A stretch of 61,074 nt of DNA from Stenotrophomonas rhizophila. Lineage in GTDB: Bacteria; Pseudomonadota; Gammaproteobacteria; Xanthomonadales; Xanthomonadaceae. The DNA is taken from assembly GCF_020857975.1 (NCBI RefSeq), contig NZ_JACWUO010000022.1, forward strand, positions 1 to 61,074, in the 5' to 3' direction. Shown here piece by piece: positions 1 to 7,838 of the stretch. Each line of letters begins with the position of its first letter. Positions within the stretch are counted from its first letter, which is position 1. Under the pieces are notes generated by a model. It was not told the DNA's origin and did not search any database. It saw only the letters and a list, made by a program, of their open reading frames with translations. Both the position numbers and the translations under genes were made by a program.

Positions 1-77
1 TGGTGCGCCCGGAGAGATTCGAACTCCCGACCGCCTGGTTCGTAGCCAGGTACTCTATCCAACTGAGCTACGGGCGC
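1..77 (-). tRNA. tRNA-Arg (ACG anticodon)
   Basis: The minus strand folds into a complete cloverleaf starting GCGCCCG at position 77 and ending with an encoded CCA at position 1. The anticodon stem CCTGG/CCAGG closes the loop CTACGAA, giving anticodon ACG (tRNA-Arg; A34 is normally edited to inosine in this isoacceptor). The T-arm GGGAG/CTCTC with TTCGAAT and the D-arm are intact. Confidence 0.97.
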
Positions 78-138
78 GTCAACAGGAGCGGAATTATGCG
101 GATGCAGGCCGCATTCGTCAACGCTTTTGTGAAGGCCT

Positions 139-978
139 TCACTCCAATGAATGAAAAAGCAGGTCGGCCACGGCCTGCGGGGACTTCATCCAGGCGAAGT
201 GATCGGCGCGCGTGCCAAGGGCGGCAGCCGACAGCACGGCCAGCGTAGCGTCGACCTGGGGCAGCTTGGCCAGCAGGCCCTGCATCGAGCCCTTCGGGGC
301 CAGCCAATCGTCTGCCATCACCACCGCAGTGGCGCGCCCGCGCAGCCGGCGCAGGCCGGCTTCCAGGTCCTGCGCAATGCCGGCGCCCGCGTAATGGTTG
401 TTCAGCCCCACCTTGGCCCAGTCGCCGATCAGCCCGCGCGCTTCGGTGCCGCCGAAGCCGAGCCGGCGACCGTGCAGTACGCCCTGGCGTTGCGCCAGCC
501 ATGGCAGGAAGCGGTAGATCAGCGGCAGCGTCCAGCCGCGCGGGGCCGGGAAGGTGCGCCAGTAGGGCGTGCCGCTGGCAACCAGCCACAGCCGCTGGAC
601 CTGCGCGGGATGCTGGCCGGCCAGACAGCAGGCCAGCTGCCCGCCGAGGCTGTGGCCGCCGAGGATGGTGTCGGCGGCGGCGCTACCTTGCAGCGCGGCC
701 AGGCTGGCCGGAAGGTCCGTTTGCAGGATCTCCCGATAGCCCCAGTCCTGCGTGCGCGACGGGCGCAGGCTGCTGCTGCCGTTGCCGCGCCACTCGTGCA
801 GGTACACCGCCACGCCGTGCGCGGCCAGCGCCTCGGCCAGCGGCAGGTAATGGCGCGCGGCCACGCCCAGTGCCGGCAACCACAACAGTCGCGCGCGCGG
901 CCGTGCCGGCACCCGGGCCAGCAATTCGAAGCGATGGCCATCGGTGGCGGTGACCGGCAGGGCGTGCGCATCGATCAT
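139..978 (-). CDS. Alpha/beta-fold hydrolase, coupled to thiD
   Basis: A 279-residue serine hydrolase of the alpha/beta fold. The nucleophile elbow GHSLGG places the nucleophile at Ser110, with likely acid Asp223/Asp224 and His260 (RADHFAW). An HEWRGNGSS segment (residues 61-69) fits the oxyanion-side loop. I chose the ATG at 978 because it overlaps the thiD stop (ATGA) and puts the conserved fold at the right distance from the N-terminus; an in-frame extension to 1110 runs back into thiD. No signal peptide is seen, so it is probably cytoplasmic. Substrate unknown. Coupling to thiD hints at thiamin precursor metabolism, but this is inference. Confidence 0.85.
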   Translation of the reverse strand: MIDAHALPVTATDGHRFELLARVPARPRARLLWLPALGVAARHYLPLAEALAAHGVAVYLHEWRGNGSSSLRPSRTQDWGYREILQTDLPASLAALQGSAAADTILGGHSLGGQLACCLAGQHPAQVQRLWLVASGTPYWRTFPAPRGWTLPLIYRFLPWLAQRQGVLHGRRLGFGGTEARGLIGDWAKVGLNNHYAGAGIAQDLEAGLRRLRGRATAVVMADDWLAPKGSMQGLLAKLPQVDATLAVLSAAALGTRADHFAWMKSPQAVADLLFHSLE

Positions 979-1784
979 GCCTGGCGCGCCGCGCCGAAGT
1001 GGTCGATCACCAGTACCTCGCTGCGGCCCGGGTAATAACCAGCGTGCAGGCCACGAGCGACGTAGTCGATCGCCGCCTCGCAGGCGTTGGGCAGCGACAG
1101 TCCCTGGCACAGCTGTGCGGCGATGGCCGAGGCCAGCGTGCAGCCGGTGCCGTGCGCATCCACCGGCAGCCGCGTGTGGATGAATTCTTCGCGGGTCACA
1201 CCGTCGAAGTAGCGGTCGATCACGCGGCTGCCTTCGTCCAGATGACCGCCCTTGAGCAGTACTGCGCCGGCCCCCAGCTCGAGCAGGGCGTCGGCGGCGT
1301 CCTCCGCATCCTCGGCGGTGACGATGCGGCGGCCAAGCAGCAGCTCGGCTTCCGGGATGTTGGGCGTGAGCAGGGTCGCCAGCGGGATCAGGCGCGCGCG
1401 CATCGCCTCCAGTGCGTTTTCCTCCAGCAGCCTGGCGCCGCTGGTGGCGACCATCACCGGATCGAGCACCACGTGGGGTGGGCGGTGCTTTTCCAGTGCG
1501 TCGGCGACCAGGTCGATCACCTCGGCGTTGGCCAGCATGCCCAGCTTCACCGCATGGATATCAAAGTCGGCGAAACAGGCATCGATCTGCGCCTGCAGGA
1601 AGTCCAGTGGCGGCACGTGCACGGCGGTGACGCCACCGGTGTTCTGCGCGGTCAGCGCGGCGATCGCGGACAGGCCATGCACGCGATGGGCGGCGAAGGC
1701 CTTCAGGTCGGCCTGGATGCCGGCGCCACCGCCGGAATCGGAGCCGGCGATGGTCAGGGCGGAAACGGGGCTGGAAGGTGTCAT
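975..1784 (-). CDS. thiD: Hydroxymethylpyrimidine/phosphomethylpyrimidine kinase ThiD
   Basis: A 269-residue ribokinase-family enzyme that phosphorylates HMP and HMP-P in the pyrimidine branch of thiamin synthesis. The N-terminal TIAGSDSGGGAGIQAD signature, the central DPVMVATSGARLL and the C-terminal DAHGTGCTLASAIA anion-hole motif with catalytic Asp are all present. The start at 1784 gives the usual short lead (MTPSSPVSALTIAGSD). It is the first gene of a two-gene unit with the hydrolase downstream. The 43 nt upstream carry no TPP-riboswitch-like sequence, so thiamin control, if any, is not visible here. Confidence 0.96.
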   Translation of the reverse strand: MTPSSPVSALTIAGSDSGGGAGIQADLKAFAAHRVHGLSAIAALTAQNTGGVTAVHVPPLDFLQAQIDACFADFDIHAVKLGMLANAEVIDLVADALEKHRPPHVVLDPVMVATSGARLLEENALEAMRARLIPLATLLTPNIPEAELLLGRRIVTAEDAEDAADALLELGAGAVLLKGGHLDEGSRVIDRYFDGVTREEFIHTRLPVDAHGTGCTLASAIAAQLCQGLSLPNACEAAIDYVARGLHAGYYPGRSEVLVIDHFGAARQA

Positions 1785-1827
1785 GCCTCGATTGTGCAAT
1801 GTTTGCCGCGGCATTGCTGCCGCGCCC

Positions 1828-2499
1828 TCAGTGCGCCCGCAGCAGGGCCCATTGGCGGTACAGCACATAGCCCAGGCCGGTGCCGCCGGTCAGCAGGGCG
1901 GGGGCGAGCAGGGCATCATAGCCGAAGCGCAAAAACAGCCCGGCGCCGATCACGCCGCCGGCCAGGAAGCCGCTGACGATCAGCCCGCTCAGGGTCAGCC
2001 GTCGGACCGGCAGCGGCAGGCCGCGCAGCAGGTGGCCCAGGCCGATGCCCAGGTCGGTGAACATGCCGCTGAGATGGGTGGTGCGTACCACCGCGCCGCT
2101 GAAGGTGGTCGCCATGGCGTTCTGCAGGCCGCAGGCCATCGCCGCGGCCAGTGCGCCCCATATCTGCTGCTGCTTGAACAACGGGATCGCGACCAGCAGC
2201 AACAGCGATTCCAGCGCTAGTACCACGCCATAGCGCCGGCCCAGTTGCAGGCCGCTGTCCTGGATGATGACCCCGCTGAGCGTGGCGCCCGCGCAGAACG
2301 CGATCAGCAGCCCCCACAGATGGCCGACCACGCGCCAGTCGCGCTGGGCGAGCGCCATGCCGAGCTGGCTGGTGGTGCCGGTCATGTGGCTGACCGCCTG
2401 GTGCTCGAACCCCAGGAAGCCGACCACGTTGACCATCCCGGCCACGCACGACAAGGCGATGGCGCCGATCCAGACCCAGGTGGGCAGGCGGATGCTCAT
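1828..2499 (-). CDS. DUF1275 (YoaK-type) membrane protein
   Basis: A 223-residue integral membrane protein with about six hydrophobic helices. It has the DUF1275 pattern: an N-terminal helix with GMVNVVGF, then SHMTGTTSQLG, a central AMACGLQNAMATTFSGAVVRTTHLSG and a C-terminal glycine-rich helix pair. No transport or enzymatic function is established for the family. It ends 43 nt before thiD on the same strand, so it may be cotranscribed with thiD and the hydrolase. The start has two Met-rich alternatives nearby but ATG 2499 gives the usual family length. Confidence 0.88.
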   Translation of the reverse strand: MSIRLPTWVWIGAIALSCVAGMVNVVGFLGFEHQAVSHMTGTTSQLGMALAQRDWRVVGHLWGLLIAFCAGATLSGVIIQDSGLQLGRRYGVVLALESLLLLVAIPLFKQQQIWGALAAAMACGLQNAMATTFSGAVVRTTHLSGMFTDLGIGLGHLLRGLPLPVRRLTLSGLIVSGFLAGGVIGAGLFLRFGYDALLAPALLTGGTGLGYVLYRQWALLRAH

Positions 2500-2528
2500 C
2501 GGGCTGGCACGGGCGTGGCCACGGCCGG

Positions 2529-3035
2529 TCAGGGGCCGTCGATGGCGCCGTTGAACCGCACGTCGGTGAACTGCGCACTGGCCGGATCGAACACCGCGCC
2601 CCAGAACTGCGCGCCACCATCGCAGACCCGGATCGCTTCGCGGGCCGGATCGATGTCGGCGTCATCGGGTAGATGGAAGGCATTGAGGTAGATCAGCTTG
2701 CGTCCGCTCATTTCGATGCCGACGTACTGGCGGTCGAAATCGGCGGCTTTGGGCACCTGCGCCTCCAATGTCGGCAACGCGGCCTCCAGCTGTTCAACTT
2801 CCTTGCGGCTGGGCGCCCAGTAGCCGGTCACGCGCCCGGCCTCGCGGCCGGGACTGTCGCGCGAGCAGGTATCCAGGACCTGGGCGGCGACCAGCGGTCG
2901 CGTCACCACCCAGGACTGGCCGGTCTTGATCGCGGTCGGGACGCTGGCGCCCGGCCGCGTATTGGCGGGCGTGCAGGCCGCCGCCAGCGCGGCGAGCGCC
3001 AGCGGCAGGACGGCACGTAACAGGGAACGGTTCAC
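2529..3035 (-). CDS. Predicted lipoprotein of unknown function
   Basis: A 168-residue protein starting with GTG and a lipoprotein signal: charged MNRSLLR, hydrophobic stretch, then the lipobox LAAAC with Cys21 as the lipidation site. The mature part has Cys residues at TCSRD and VCDGG that could form a disulphide. I recognise no family with confidence. The GTG overlaps the phoH stop (GTGA) and is preceded by GGAGGTGTT, so it is translationally coupled to phoH. Confidence 0.8.
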   Translation of the reverse strand: MNRSLLRAVLPLALAALAAACTPANTRPGASVPTAIKTGQSWVVTRPLVAAQVLDTCSRDSPGREAGRVTGYWAPSRKEVEQLEAALPTLEAQVPKAADFDRQYVGIEMSGRKLIYLNAFHLPDDADIDPAREAIRVCDGGAQFWGAVFDPASAQFTDVRFNGAIDGP

Positions 3036-4429
3036 AACACCTCCGACGCGTAATCGGCCAGGCGCGAGCGTTCGCCACGGCGCAGCGTGACATGCGCGCT
3101 GTGCGGCCAGTTCTTGAAACGGTCCACCGCGTAGGTCAGGCCCGAGGTGGTCTCGGTCAGGTACGGGGTGTCGATCTGTTCCACGTTGCCCAGGCAGACG
3201 ATCTTGGTGCCGGGGCCGGCACGGGTGATCAGGGTCTTCATCTGCTTGGGGGTGAGGTTCTGCGCTTCATCCAGGATCAGGTAACGCGACAGGAAGGTAC
3301 GCCCGCGCATGAAGTTCAACGAGCGGATCTTGATCCGGCTGGCGATCAGGTCGTTGGTCGCCGCACGGCCCCACGCGCCGCCTTCCTGGGTATGGGTGAG
3401 CACTTCCAGGTTGTCGGTCAGCGCGCCCATCCACGGCGTCATCTTTTCTTCTTCGGTACCGGGCAGGAAGCCGATGTCCTCGCCGACGCTGACCGTGGCG
3501 CGGGTCATGATGATTTCCCGGTAGCGTTGCTGATCCATGGTCTGGGCCAGGCCGGCAGCGAGCGCGAGCAGGGTCTTGCCGGTGCCGGCGGTGCCGAGCA
3601 GGGTGACAAAGTCGATCTCCGGGTCCATCAGCGCGTTGAGCGCGAAGTTCTGCTCGCGGTTGCGCGCGCTGATGCCCCACACCGCATGGCTGCCGTGGCG
3701 GAAGTCGTTGACCAGGGCCAGGGTGACCTTGTCGCCCTCGACCTTGGCCACGCGCAGTTCCACTTCATCCTCGCCGGGCAGGTAGGCGTACTGGTTGGGG
3801 TGCCAGTCCTCGTCTTCGCTGGCGATGATTTCGTAACTGGTACGGCCCTTGTCGCTCCAGCTGCGCAGGTTGTCGGTGTGCTTCTTCCAGAAGTCTTCCG
3901 GCAGCTCGGTGGCGCCGGTGTAGAGCAGGCTGAAATCGTCGAGCGCGCGGTCGTTCTCGTAGTCTTCCGACACGATGCCGGCGATCGCCGCCTTGATCCG
4001 CAGGTTGATGTCCTTGGACACGAACACCACCGGAATCTCCGGCACCTGCTCCTTCAGGGCCAGGATCGCGCCGAGGATGGCGTTGTCGGGAATCACCGCG
4101 CCGAAGCTCTTGCCCGCTTCGAAGTGGCTGGTCTGGAAGCGCAGCAGGCCCACGCTCTGCTTGCCGCGCAGCTGCAGGCCGTTGGGACGCTGCAGTGGAA
4201 TGCCATCGGCCAGGTTGTCCAGGCCCGAGGCCTGCACCAGCTCATTGAGGAAGCGGCTGACCTGGCGCGCATTGCGACTGGCTTCGGTGGTGCCCTTCTT
4301 GCCGTTGTCCAGCTCTTCGATCACCTGCATCGGCAGGTAGACATCATGCTCCTCGAACTTGAACAGCGCGGTCGGATCGTGCATGAGCACGTTGGTATCC
4401 AGAACGTAGATGCGCTTGCCTCGGGTCAT
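3032..4429 (-). CDS. PhoH-family ATPase with N-terminal PIN domain (PhoH2/YlaK type)
   Basis: A 465-residue two-domain protein. Residues 5-150 form a PIN ribonuclease domain (YVLDTNVLMHDP with metal-binding Asp11 and a later VFVSKDINLR). Residues about 260-465 form a PhoH ATPase domain with Walker A GTAGTGKT (279-286) and Walker B LILDEAQN. Relatives act as RNA helicase/RNases. I prefer ATG 4429 over ATG 4435 because AGGAA lies 8 nt upstream of 4429 but directly abuts 4435. The stop overlaps the GTG start of the lipoprotein gene. Substrate RNA unknown. Confidence 0.9.
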   Translation of the reverse strand: MTRGKRIYVLDTNVLMHDPTALFKFEEHDVYLPMQVIEELDNGKKGTTEASRNARQVSRFLNELVQASGLDNLADGIPLQRPNGLQLRGKQSVGLLRFQTSHFEAGKSFGAVIPDNAILGAILALKEQVPEIPVVFVSKDINLRIKAAIAGIVSEDYENDRALDDFSLLYTGATELPEDFWKKHTDNLRSWSDKGRTSYEIIASEDEDWHPNQYAYLPGEDEVELRVAKVEGDKVTLALVNDFRHGSHAVWGISARNREQNFALNALMDPEIDFVTLLGTAGTGKTLLALAAGLAQTMDQQRYREIIMTRATVSVGEDIGFLPGTEEEKMTPWMGALTDNLEVLTHTQEGGAWGRAATNDLIASRIKIRSLNFMRGRTFLSRYLILDEAQNLTPKQMKTLITRAGPGTKIVCLGNVEQIDTPYLTETTSGLTYAVDRFKNWPHSAHVTLRRGERSRLADYASEVL

Positions 4430-4510
4430 CGTCATTTCCTGGTGGCAGAACAGGGACAAGCCATCACAGCCTGCAGGGCAGGGTGATGGCCATTGGGGGG
4501 TGCAGGTTGG

Positions 4511-4990
4511 TCACTGGGTTTTCGCGGCCTTCAGGGCTTCAAGGACGGTGTCTGCGTGGCCGGCCACCTTGACCTTGTGCCACGCCTGCACGATACGACT
4601 GTCTGGCGAAATCAGGAAGGTGCTGCGCTCGATGCCGCGTACCTGCTTGCCGTACATGTTCTTGAGTTTGATCACGTCGAACGCGGCGCACAGCGCTTCG
4701 TCGCCATCGCTGATCAGCGGGAAGGCGAAACCCTGCTTGGCGCAGAAGTTGTCGTGGGATTTGACCGAGTCGCGGGAGACGCCGAACACGCGCGCACCCA
4801 GGCCGGTGAATTCGGGCAGCAGGGCGTTGAAGTCGATGCCTTCGGTGGTGCAGCCGGGGGTGCTGTCCTTCGGGTAGAAGTACAACACCAGCCACTGGCC
4901 GGCCAGATCGCCGAGGGTGGTGTGCTCGCCGCCGGACAGGGCCAGCGGCAGTGCGAGGGTGGTGCTGTCCAGGGTGTCGCCGTCGTTCAT
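4511..4990 (-). CDS. bcp: Thiol peroxidase PrxQ/Bcp
   Basis: A 159-residue peroxiredoxin that reduces peroxides using thioredoxin. The active-site segment FYPKDSTPGCTTEG places the peroxidatic Cys at 47. There is no Cys at +5, the resolving position in the E. coli Bcp subtype. Cys83 (NFCAKQG) lies 36 residues away, matching the spacing of the atypical two-Cys pair described for Xanthomonas PrxQ. The protein has no signal peptide. It lies downstream of the divergent gcvR-like/dapA promoter region on the minus strand. Confidence 0.95.
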   Translation of the reverse strand: MNDGDTLDSTTLALPLALSGGEHTTLGDLAGQWLVLYFYPKDSTPGCTTEGIDFNALLPEFTGLGARVFGVSRDSVKSHDNFCAKQGFAFPLISDGDEALCAAFDVIKLKNMYGKQVRGIERSTFLISPDSRIVQAWHKVKVAGHADTVLEALKAAKTQ

Positions 4991-5068
4991 GGGTTCCTTT
5001 CCGGATCCTGGGGTCGTGCCATTACAACTGCATGAAACCTCGCGCGCCCGTGACGAACGCGCGAAAGA

Positions 5069-5629
5069 TCAGAACTTCATCGGATCCATGATGGCATCCA
5101 GGTTCAGATGGTCGCAGAATTCCAGGAAGTCATCGCGCAGTGCAGCGATGTGCATGTTGGCCGGCACGCCGATGGTGACCTGCGCGGAGAACATTTCCGC
5201 ACCGGTCTGCATGGCGCGGTATCGGGTGCTTTGCAGGTTCTCGATGGTGATGCCCTGGCGGTCGAAGAAATCGGCCAGCTGGAACAGGATGCCGGGCTTG
5301 TCGGCGGCGATCACCTCGACGATGTAGGGCAGCAGGTTGGACTGGGCCTGTTTGGCACCGGTGCGGTACCACACCAGCTTCAGCCCTTCCTCGCGCTCGA
5401 GCCGGGTCAGCATCGCTTCCAGCTTGGCCACCGCATCCCACGAGCCGGTGGCCAGTGCGGTCACCGAAACATCGCGGCCGACGGTGGCCAGGCGGGCATC
5501 GACCAGGTTGCAGCCACTGTCGGCGATACGCCGGGTCACGGGCAGCAGGGGGGACTCCGGATGCGTCGTATAGGCGTTGATCAGGAGATGGTTTTCGGTC
5601 GGCGCAGGCCGCGGCGTGGTGTCGGTCAA
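5069..5629 (-). CDS. gcvR: GcvR-like double ACT-domain regulator
   Basis: A 186-residue protein made of two ACT domains. The first starts at HLLINAYTTHPESPLL, the second at YIVEVIAADKPGILFQLADFF. In enterobacteria GcvR binds GcvA and represses the glycine cleavage genes; the role here is inferred. I chose the TTG at 5629 because it starts the conserved protein (MTDTTPRPAP...) with a GGA 6-8 nt upstream; ATGs at 5698 and 5734 would add residues unlike the family. It is divergent from dapA, whose likely start is also TTG. Confidence 0.82.
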   Translation of the reverse strand: MTDTTPRPAPTENHLLINAYTTHPESPLLPVTRRIADSGCNLVDARLATVGRDVSVTALATGSWDAVAKLEAMLTRLEREEGLKLVWYRTGAKQAQSNLLPYIVEVIAADKPGILFQLADFFDRQGITIENLQSTRYRAMQTGAEMFSAQVTIGVPANMHIAALRDDFLEFCDHLNLDAIMDPMKF

Positions 5630-5794
5630 AGTGGTTCCGGGTAATGCAAGCTGAGTCTGAACGGCGCCGGCGACGGCGCGTTCGCCGGAGTCCAGCATAC
5701 TTGCCCGTGCTTTCGACCCGCAAGTAACATGCAAAGTACATCCGGCCGGCGTTTACCCTGGCCGGGCTTCCCCCCTCATGCGAGCATCGCGTCC

Positions 5795-6688
5795 TTGTCT
5801 CTTTCAGGTCTCATCACCGCGCTGGCCACGCCTTTCCAGGCCAATGGCGCCTTGGATCCCGACGCTTGGCAGCGTCTGCTGCACCTGCAGTTGGAGGGGG
5901 GCGTTCACGGAGTGGTCGTGGCCGGTTCCACCGGCGAGGCGGCGACCCTGTCCGATGACGAATACGACCAGTTGCTGCGCAGCGCGGTCAAAACCGTGGC
6001 CGGGCGGGTGCCGGTGCTGGCCGGCACCGGGCTGTCGGGCACCGCCAAAACCATCGAGCAGACCCGCCGCGCCGCGGCCAACGGCGCCAGCCACGCGCTG
6101 GTGGTGACCCCGCCGTACGTGCGCCCGACCCAGGCCGGGCTGATCGCGCACTACCGCGCGGTGGCCGACCAGGGCGGCCTGCCGGTGATCCTGTACAACG
6201 TGCCCGGCCGTACCGGCTGCGACATGCTGCCCGAGACAGTGGCCGCGCTGGCCGCGCACCCGAACATCGTTGCGATCAAGGAAGCGGTTGGCGAGACCGG
6301 TCGCGTGCAGGCGCTGCTGGCCCTGCGTTCGGCGGACTTTGCCGTCCTCAGCGGCGATGACGGCACCGCCGCGCGCTCGATCCTGTCCGGCATGGACGGG
6401 TTGATCTCGGTCGGCTCCAACGCGCTGCCCGGCGCCTACCGGCGCATGTGCGACCTGGCTGCGGCCGGCGAGCGCGACGCGGCCGAGGCCTGGGATGCGC
6501 GCCTGCAGCCCTTCCATGAATTCTGCGGCGTGGAACCCAATCCGATCCCGGTGAAGGACCTGCTGCGCCGGATCGGCATCGGCCACGGCCTGCGCCTGCC
6601 GCTGTTGCCCTTGTCTGCGGCCCACCAGGCCGCTGCCGAACACCTTGCCACCGACATCGGTGCGCTCGAAGCACTTTCCAACCACTGA
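5795..6688 (+). CDS. dapA: 4-hydroxy-tetrahydrodipicolinate synthase DapA
   Basis: A 297-residue class I aldolase that condenses pyruvate with aspartate semialdehyde, the first committed step of lysine and diaminopimelate synthesis. It has GSTGE (44-48) in the pyruvate pocket, Tyr134 and Arg139 in LYNVPGRT, and the Schiff-base Lys162 in AIKEAVGE. The TTG at 5795 gives MSLSGLITALATPF, which matches where the family begins; the ATG at 5729 would add 22 unmatched residues. The ribosome site before this TTG is weak, so the start is the uncertain part. The lipoprotein gene follows after 26 nt. Confidence 0.93.
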   Translation: MSLSGLITALATPFQANGALDPDAWQRLLHLQLEGGVHGVVVAGSTGEAATLSDDEYDQLLRSAVKTVAGRVPVLAGTGLSGTAKTIEQTRRAAANGASHALVVTPPYVRPTQAGLIAHYRAVADQGGLPVILYNVPGRTGCDMLPETVAALAAHPNIVAIKEAVGETGRVQALLALRSADFAVLSGDDGTAARSILSGMDGLISVGSNALPGAYRRMCDLAAAGERDAAEAWDARLQPFHEFCGVEPNPIPVKDLLRRIGIGHGLRLPLLPLSAAHQAAAEHLATDIGALEALSNH

Positions 6689-6714
6689 TGACAGTGGTCA
6701 CCCAGGAGATTCCC

Positions 6715-7236
6715 ATGCGTCAATCTGTTTCCGCCATCCGCGTGCTGTCCTTTGCCATCCTGGCGACGGCCACCCTGGTCGGCACCACTGGTTGCTTCAA
6801 GCGCGGCGCCAAGGGCGATTACGCGCTCGCCCCGGAAGTGCGTCCGCTGGAAGTGCCGCCGGACCTGAACGCACCGGGCGGCGCCCCGGCTGCGGCGGTG
6901 CCGGTGCTGGCCTCGCAGGCCGCCAAGCCGGCCCCGGCCGCCGCTGCTGCTGCACCCCAGGCCAATACCGGTGGGTTCACCGTGTCCGGCGGCAAGGACG
7001 AGGTGTTTGCCAAGGTGGGGACGGCGCTGGAGTCGGTGGAAGGCGTGAAGGTGGCCAGCAAGGCCCAGCTGCTGGGTTCCTACGATGTGGCCTATGAAGG
7101 CAGCGACTTCCTGGTCCGCGTGGTGGCGGTGGAAGCCGGTGCCTACATCTCGGCCGTGGACCCGCGCGGCCTGCCGGCCACCGGCGCCGCCCCGGTCAAG
7201 CTGCTGGGCGAGCTGAAGGCCAAGCTGGCCCCGTAA
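6715..7236 (+). CDS. Small lipoprotein downstream of dapA, BamC/NlpB-like
   Basis: A 173-residue lipoprotein with signal MRQSVSAIRV..., hydrophobic core and lipobox GTTGC (Cys27). After an Ala/Pro-rich linker (residues 60-90) a single compact domain of about 80 residues follows (FTVSGGKDEVFAKVGTALESV...). The EVRPLEVPPDL segment after the Cys resembles the N-terminal region of BamC. In E. coli dapA is followed by bamC (nlpB), so this is probably a shortened BamC-type subunit or interactor of the outer-membrane assembly machine. AGGAG lies 8 nt before ATG 6715. Confidence 0.7.
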   Translation: MRQSVSAIRVLSFAILATATLVGTTGCFKRGAKGDYALAPEVRPLEVPPDLNAPGGAPAAAVPVLASQAAKPAPAAAAAAPQANTGGFTVSGGKDEVFAKVGTALESVEGVKVASKAQLLGSYDVAYEGSDFLVRVVAVEAGAYISAVDPRGLPATGAAPVKLLGELKAKLAP

Positions 7237-7247
7237 GGGGAATGGGG

Positions 7248-7275
7248 GTAGCTACCGACCGTCGGTCGGTAGGCT
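7248..7275. repeat. REP-type palindrome, GTAG foot
   Basis: GTAG is followed by the perfect palindrome CTACCGACCGTCGGTCGGTAG. It is one of many GTAG-foot palindromes in the window and sits just after the BamC-like gene. Confidence 0.8.
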
Positions 7276-7357
7276 GCCTGCCTGGCAGGCACGCCCTGCA
7301 TGGTGTCTCTGTCCGATGCTGATGGCGTTGGAGCGCAGCCGGCCATGCGATGCAAAC

Positions 7358-7384
7358 AAGAAGGGCGCCCATGGCGCCCTTCTT
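7358..7384. terminator. Bidirectional hairpin terminator
   Basis: AAGAAGGGCGCC and GGCGCCCTTCTT form a 12-bp perfect stem around CATG. It ends in A-rich and T-rich flanks on both sides, between the convergent BamC-like gene and fdxA, so it can serve both. Confidence 0.85.
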
Positions 7385-7409
7385 CGTACCCGCAGAGCCG
7401 TTGGAAGAC

Positions 7410-7733
7410 TCAGCGCTCCAGCAGCTTCAGCTTGTCCGGCTTGCCGTCCCATTCGCCAGCGTCGGCGGGCGGGTCCTTGCGCACGGTCAGCACCGGCCAG
7501 GCCTTGGCCAGTTCGGCGTTGAGCGCAACGAAGGCTTCCTGCCCGGCCGGCACGTCGTCTTCGGGGAAAATCGCGTTGACCGGGCATTCCGGTTCGCACA
7601 GGGTGCAGTCGATGCACTCGTCCGGGTCGATCACCAGGAAGTTCGGGCCTTCATGGAAGCAATCCACGGGGCACACTTCCACGCAATCGGTGTGTTTGCA
7701 CTTGATGCAGTTTTCGGTGACGACGAAAGGCAT
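7410..7733 (-). CDS. fdxA: 7Fe ferredoxin FdxA
   Basis: A 107-residue ferredoxin carrying one [3Fe-4S] and one [4Fe-4S] cluster. The first motif (Cys9, Cys17, Cys21) and the second (Cys40, Cys43, Cys46, Cys50) have the 7Fe spacing, and the C-terminal extension is typical of the Azotobacter FdI type. MPFVVTENCIKC is the invariant family start, so ATG 7733 is secure. A TAGAAT hexamer on the minus strand about 35 nt upstream (7767-7772) could be the -10 box. It is a single-gene unit convergent with the dapA operon. Confidence 0.96.
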   Translation of the reverse strand: MPFVVTENCIKCKHTDCVEVCPVDCFHEGPNFLVIDPDECIDCTLCEPECPVNAIFPEDDVPAGQEAFVALNAELAKAWPVLTVRKDPPADAGEWDGKPDKLKLLER

Positions 7734-7838
7734 GGCTGGATCTGGATCCGACAGTAAGCCGGACAATTCTAGAACAGGTTGGTCCGTGGCGCGGGATCGG
7801 ATCGTGCCTGGAACCCGGAAATGCCCCTGGCGCAAGGC

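Noticed and set aside
1785..1827. TPP riboswitch for thiD
   Set aside because: The gap is only 43 nt and has none of the THI-box conserved sequence.
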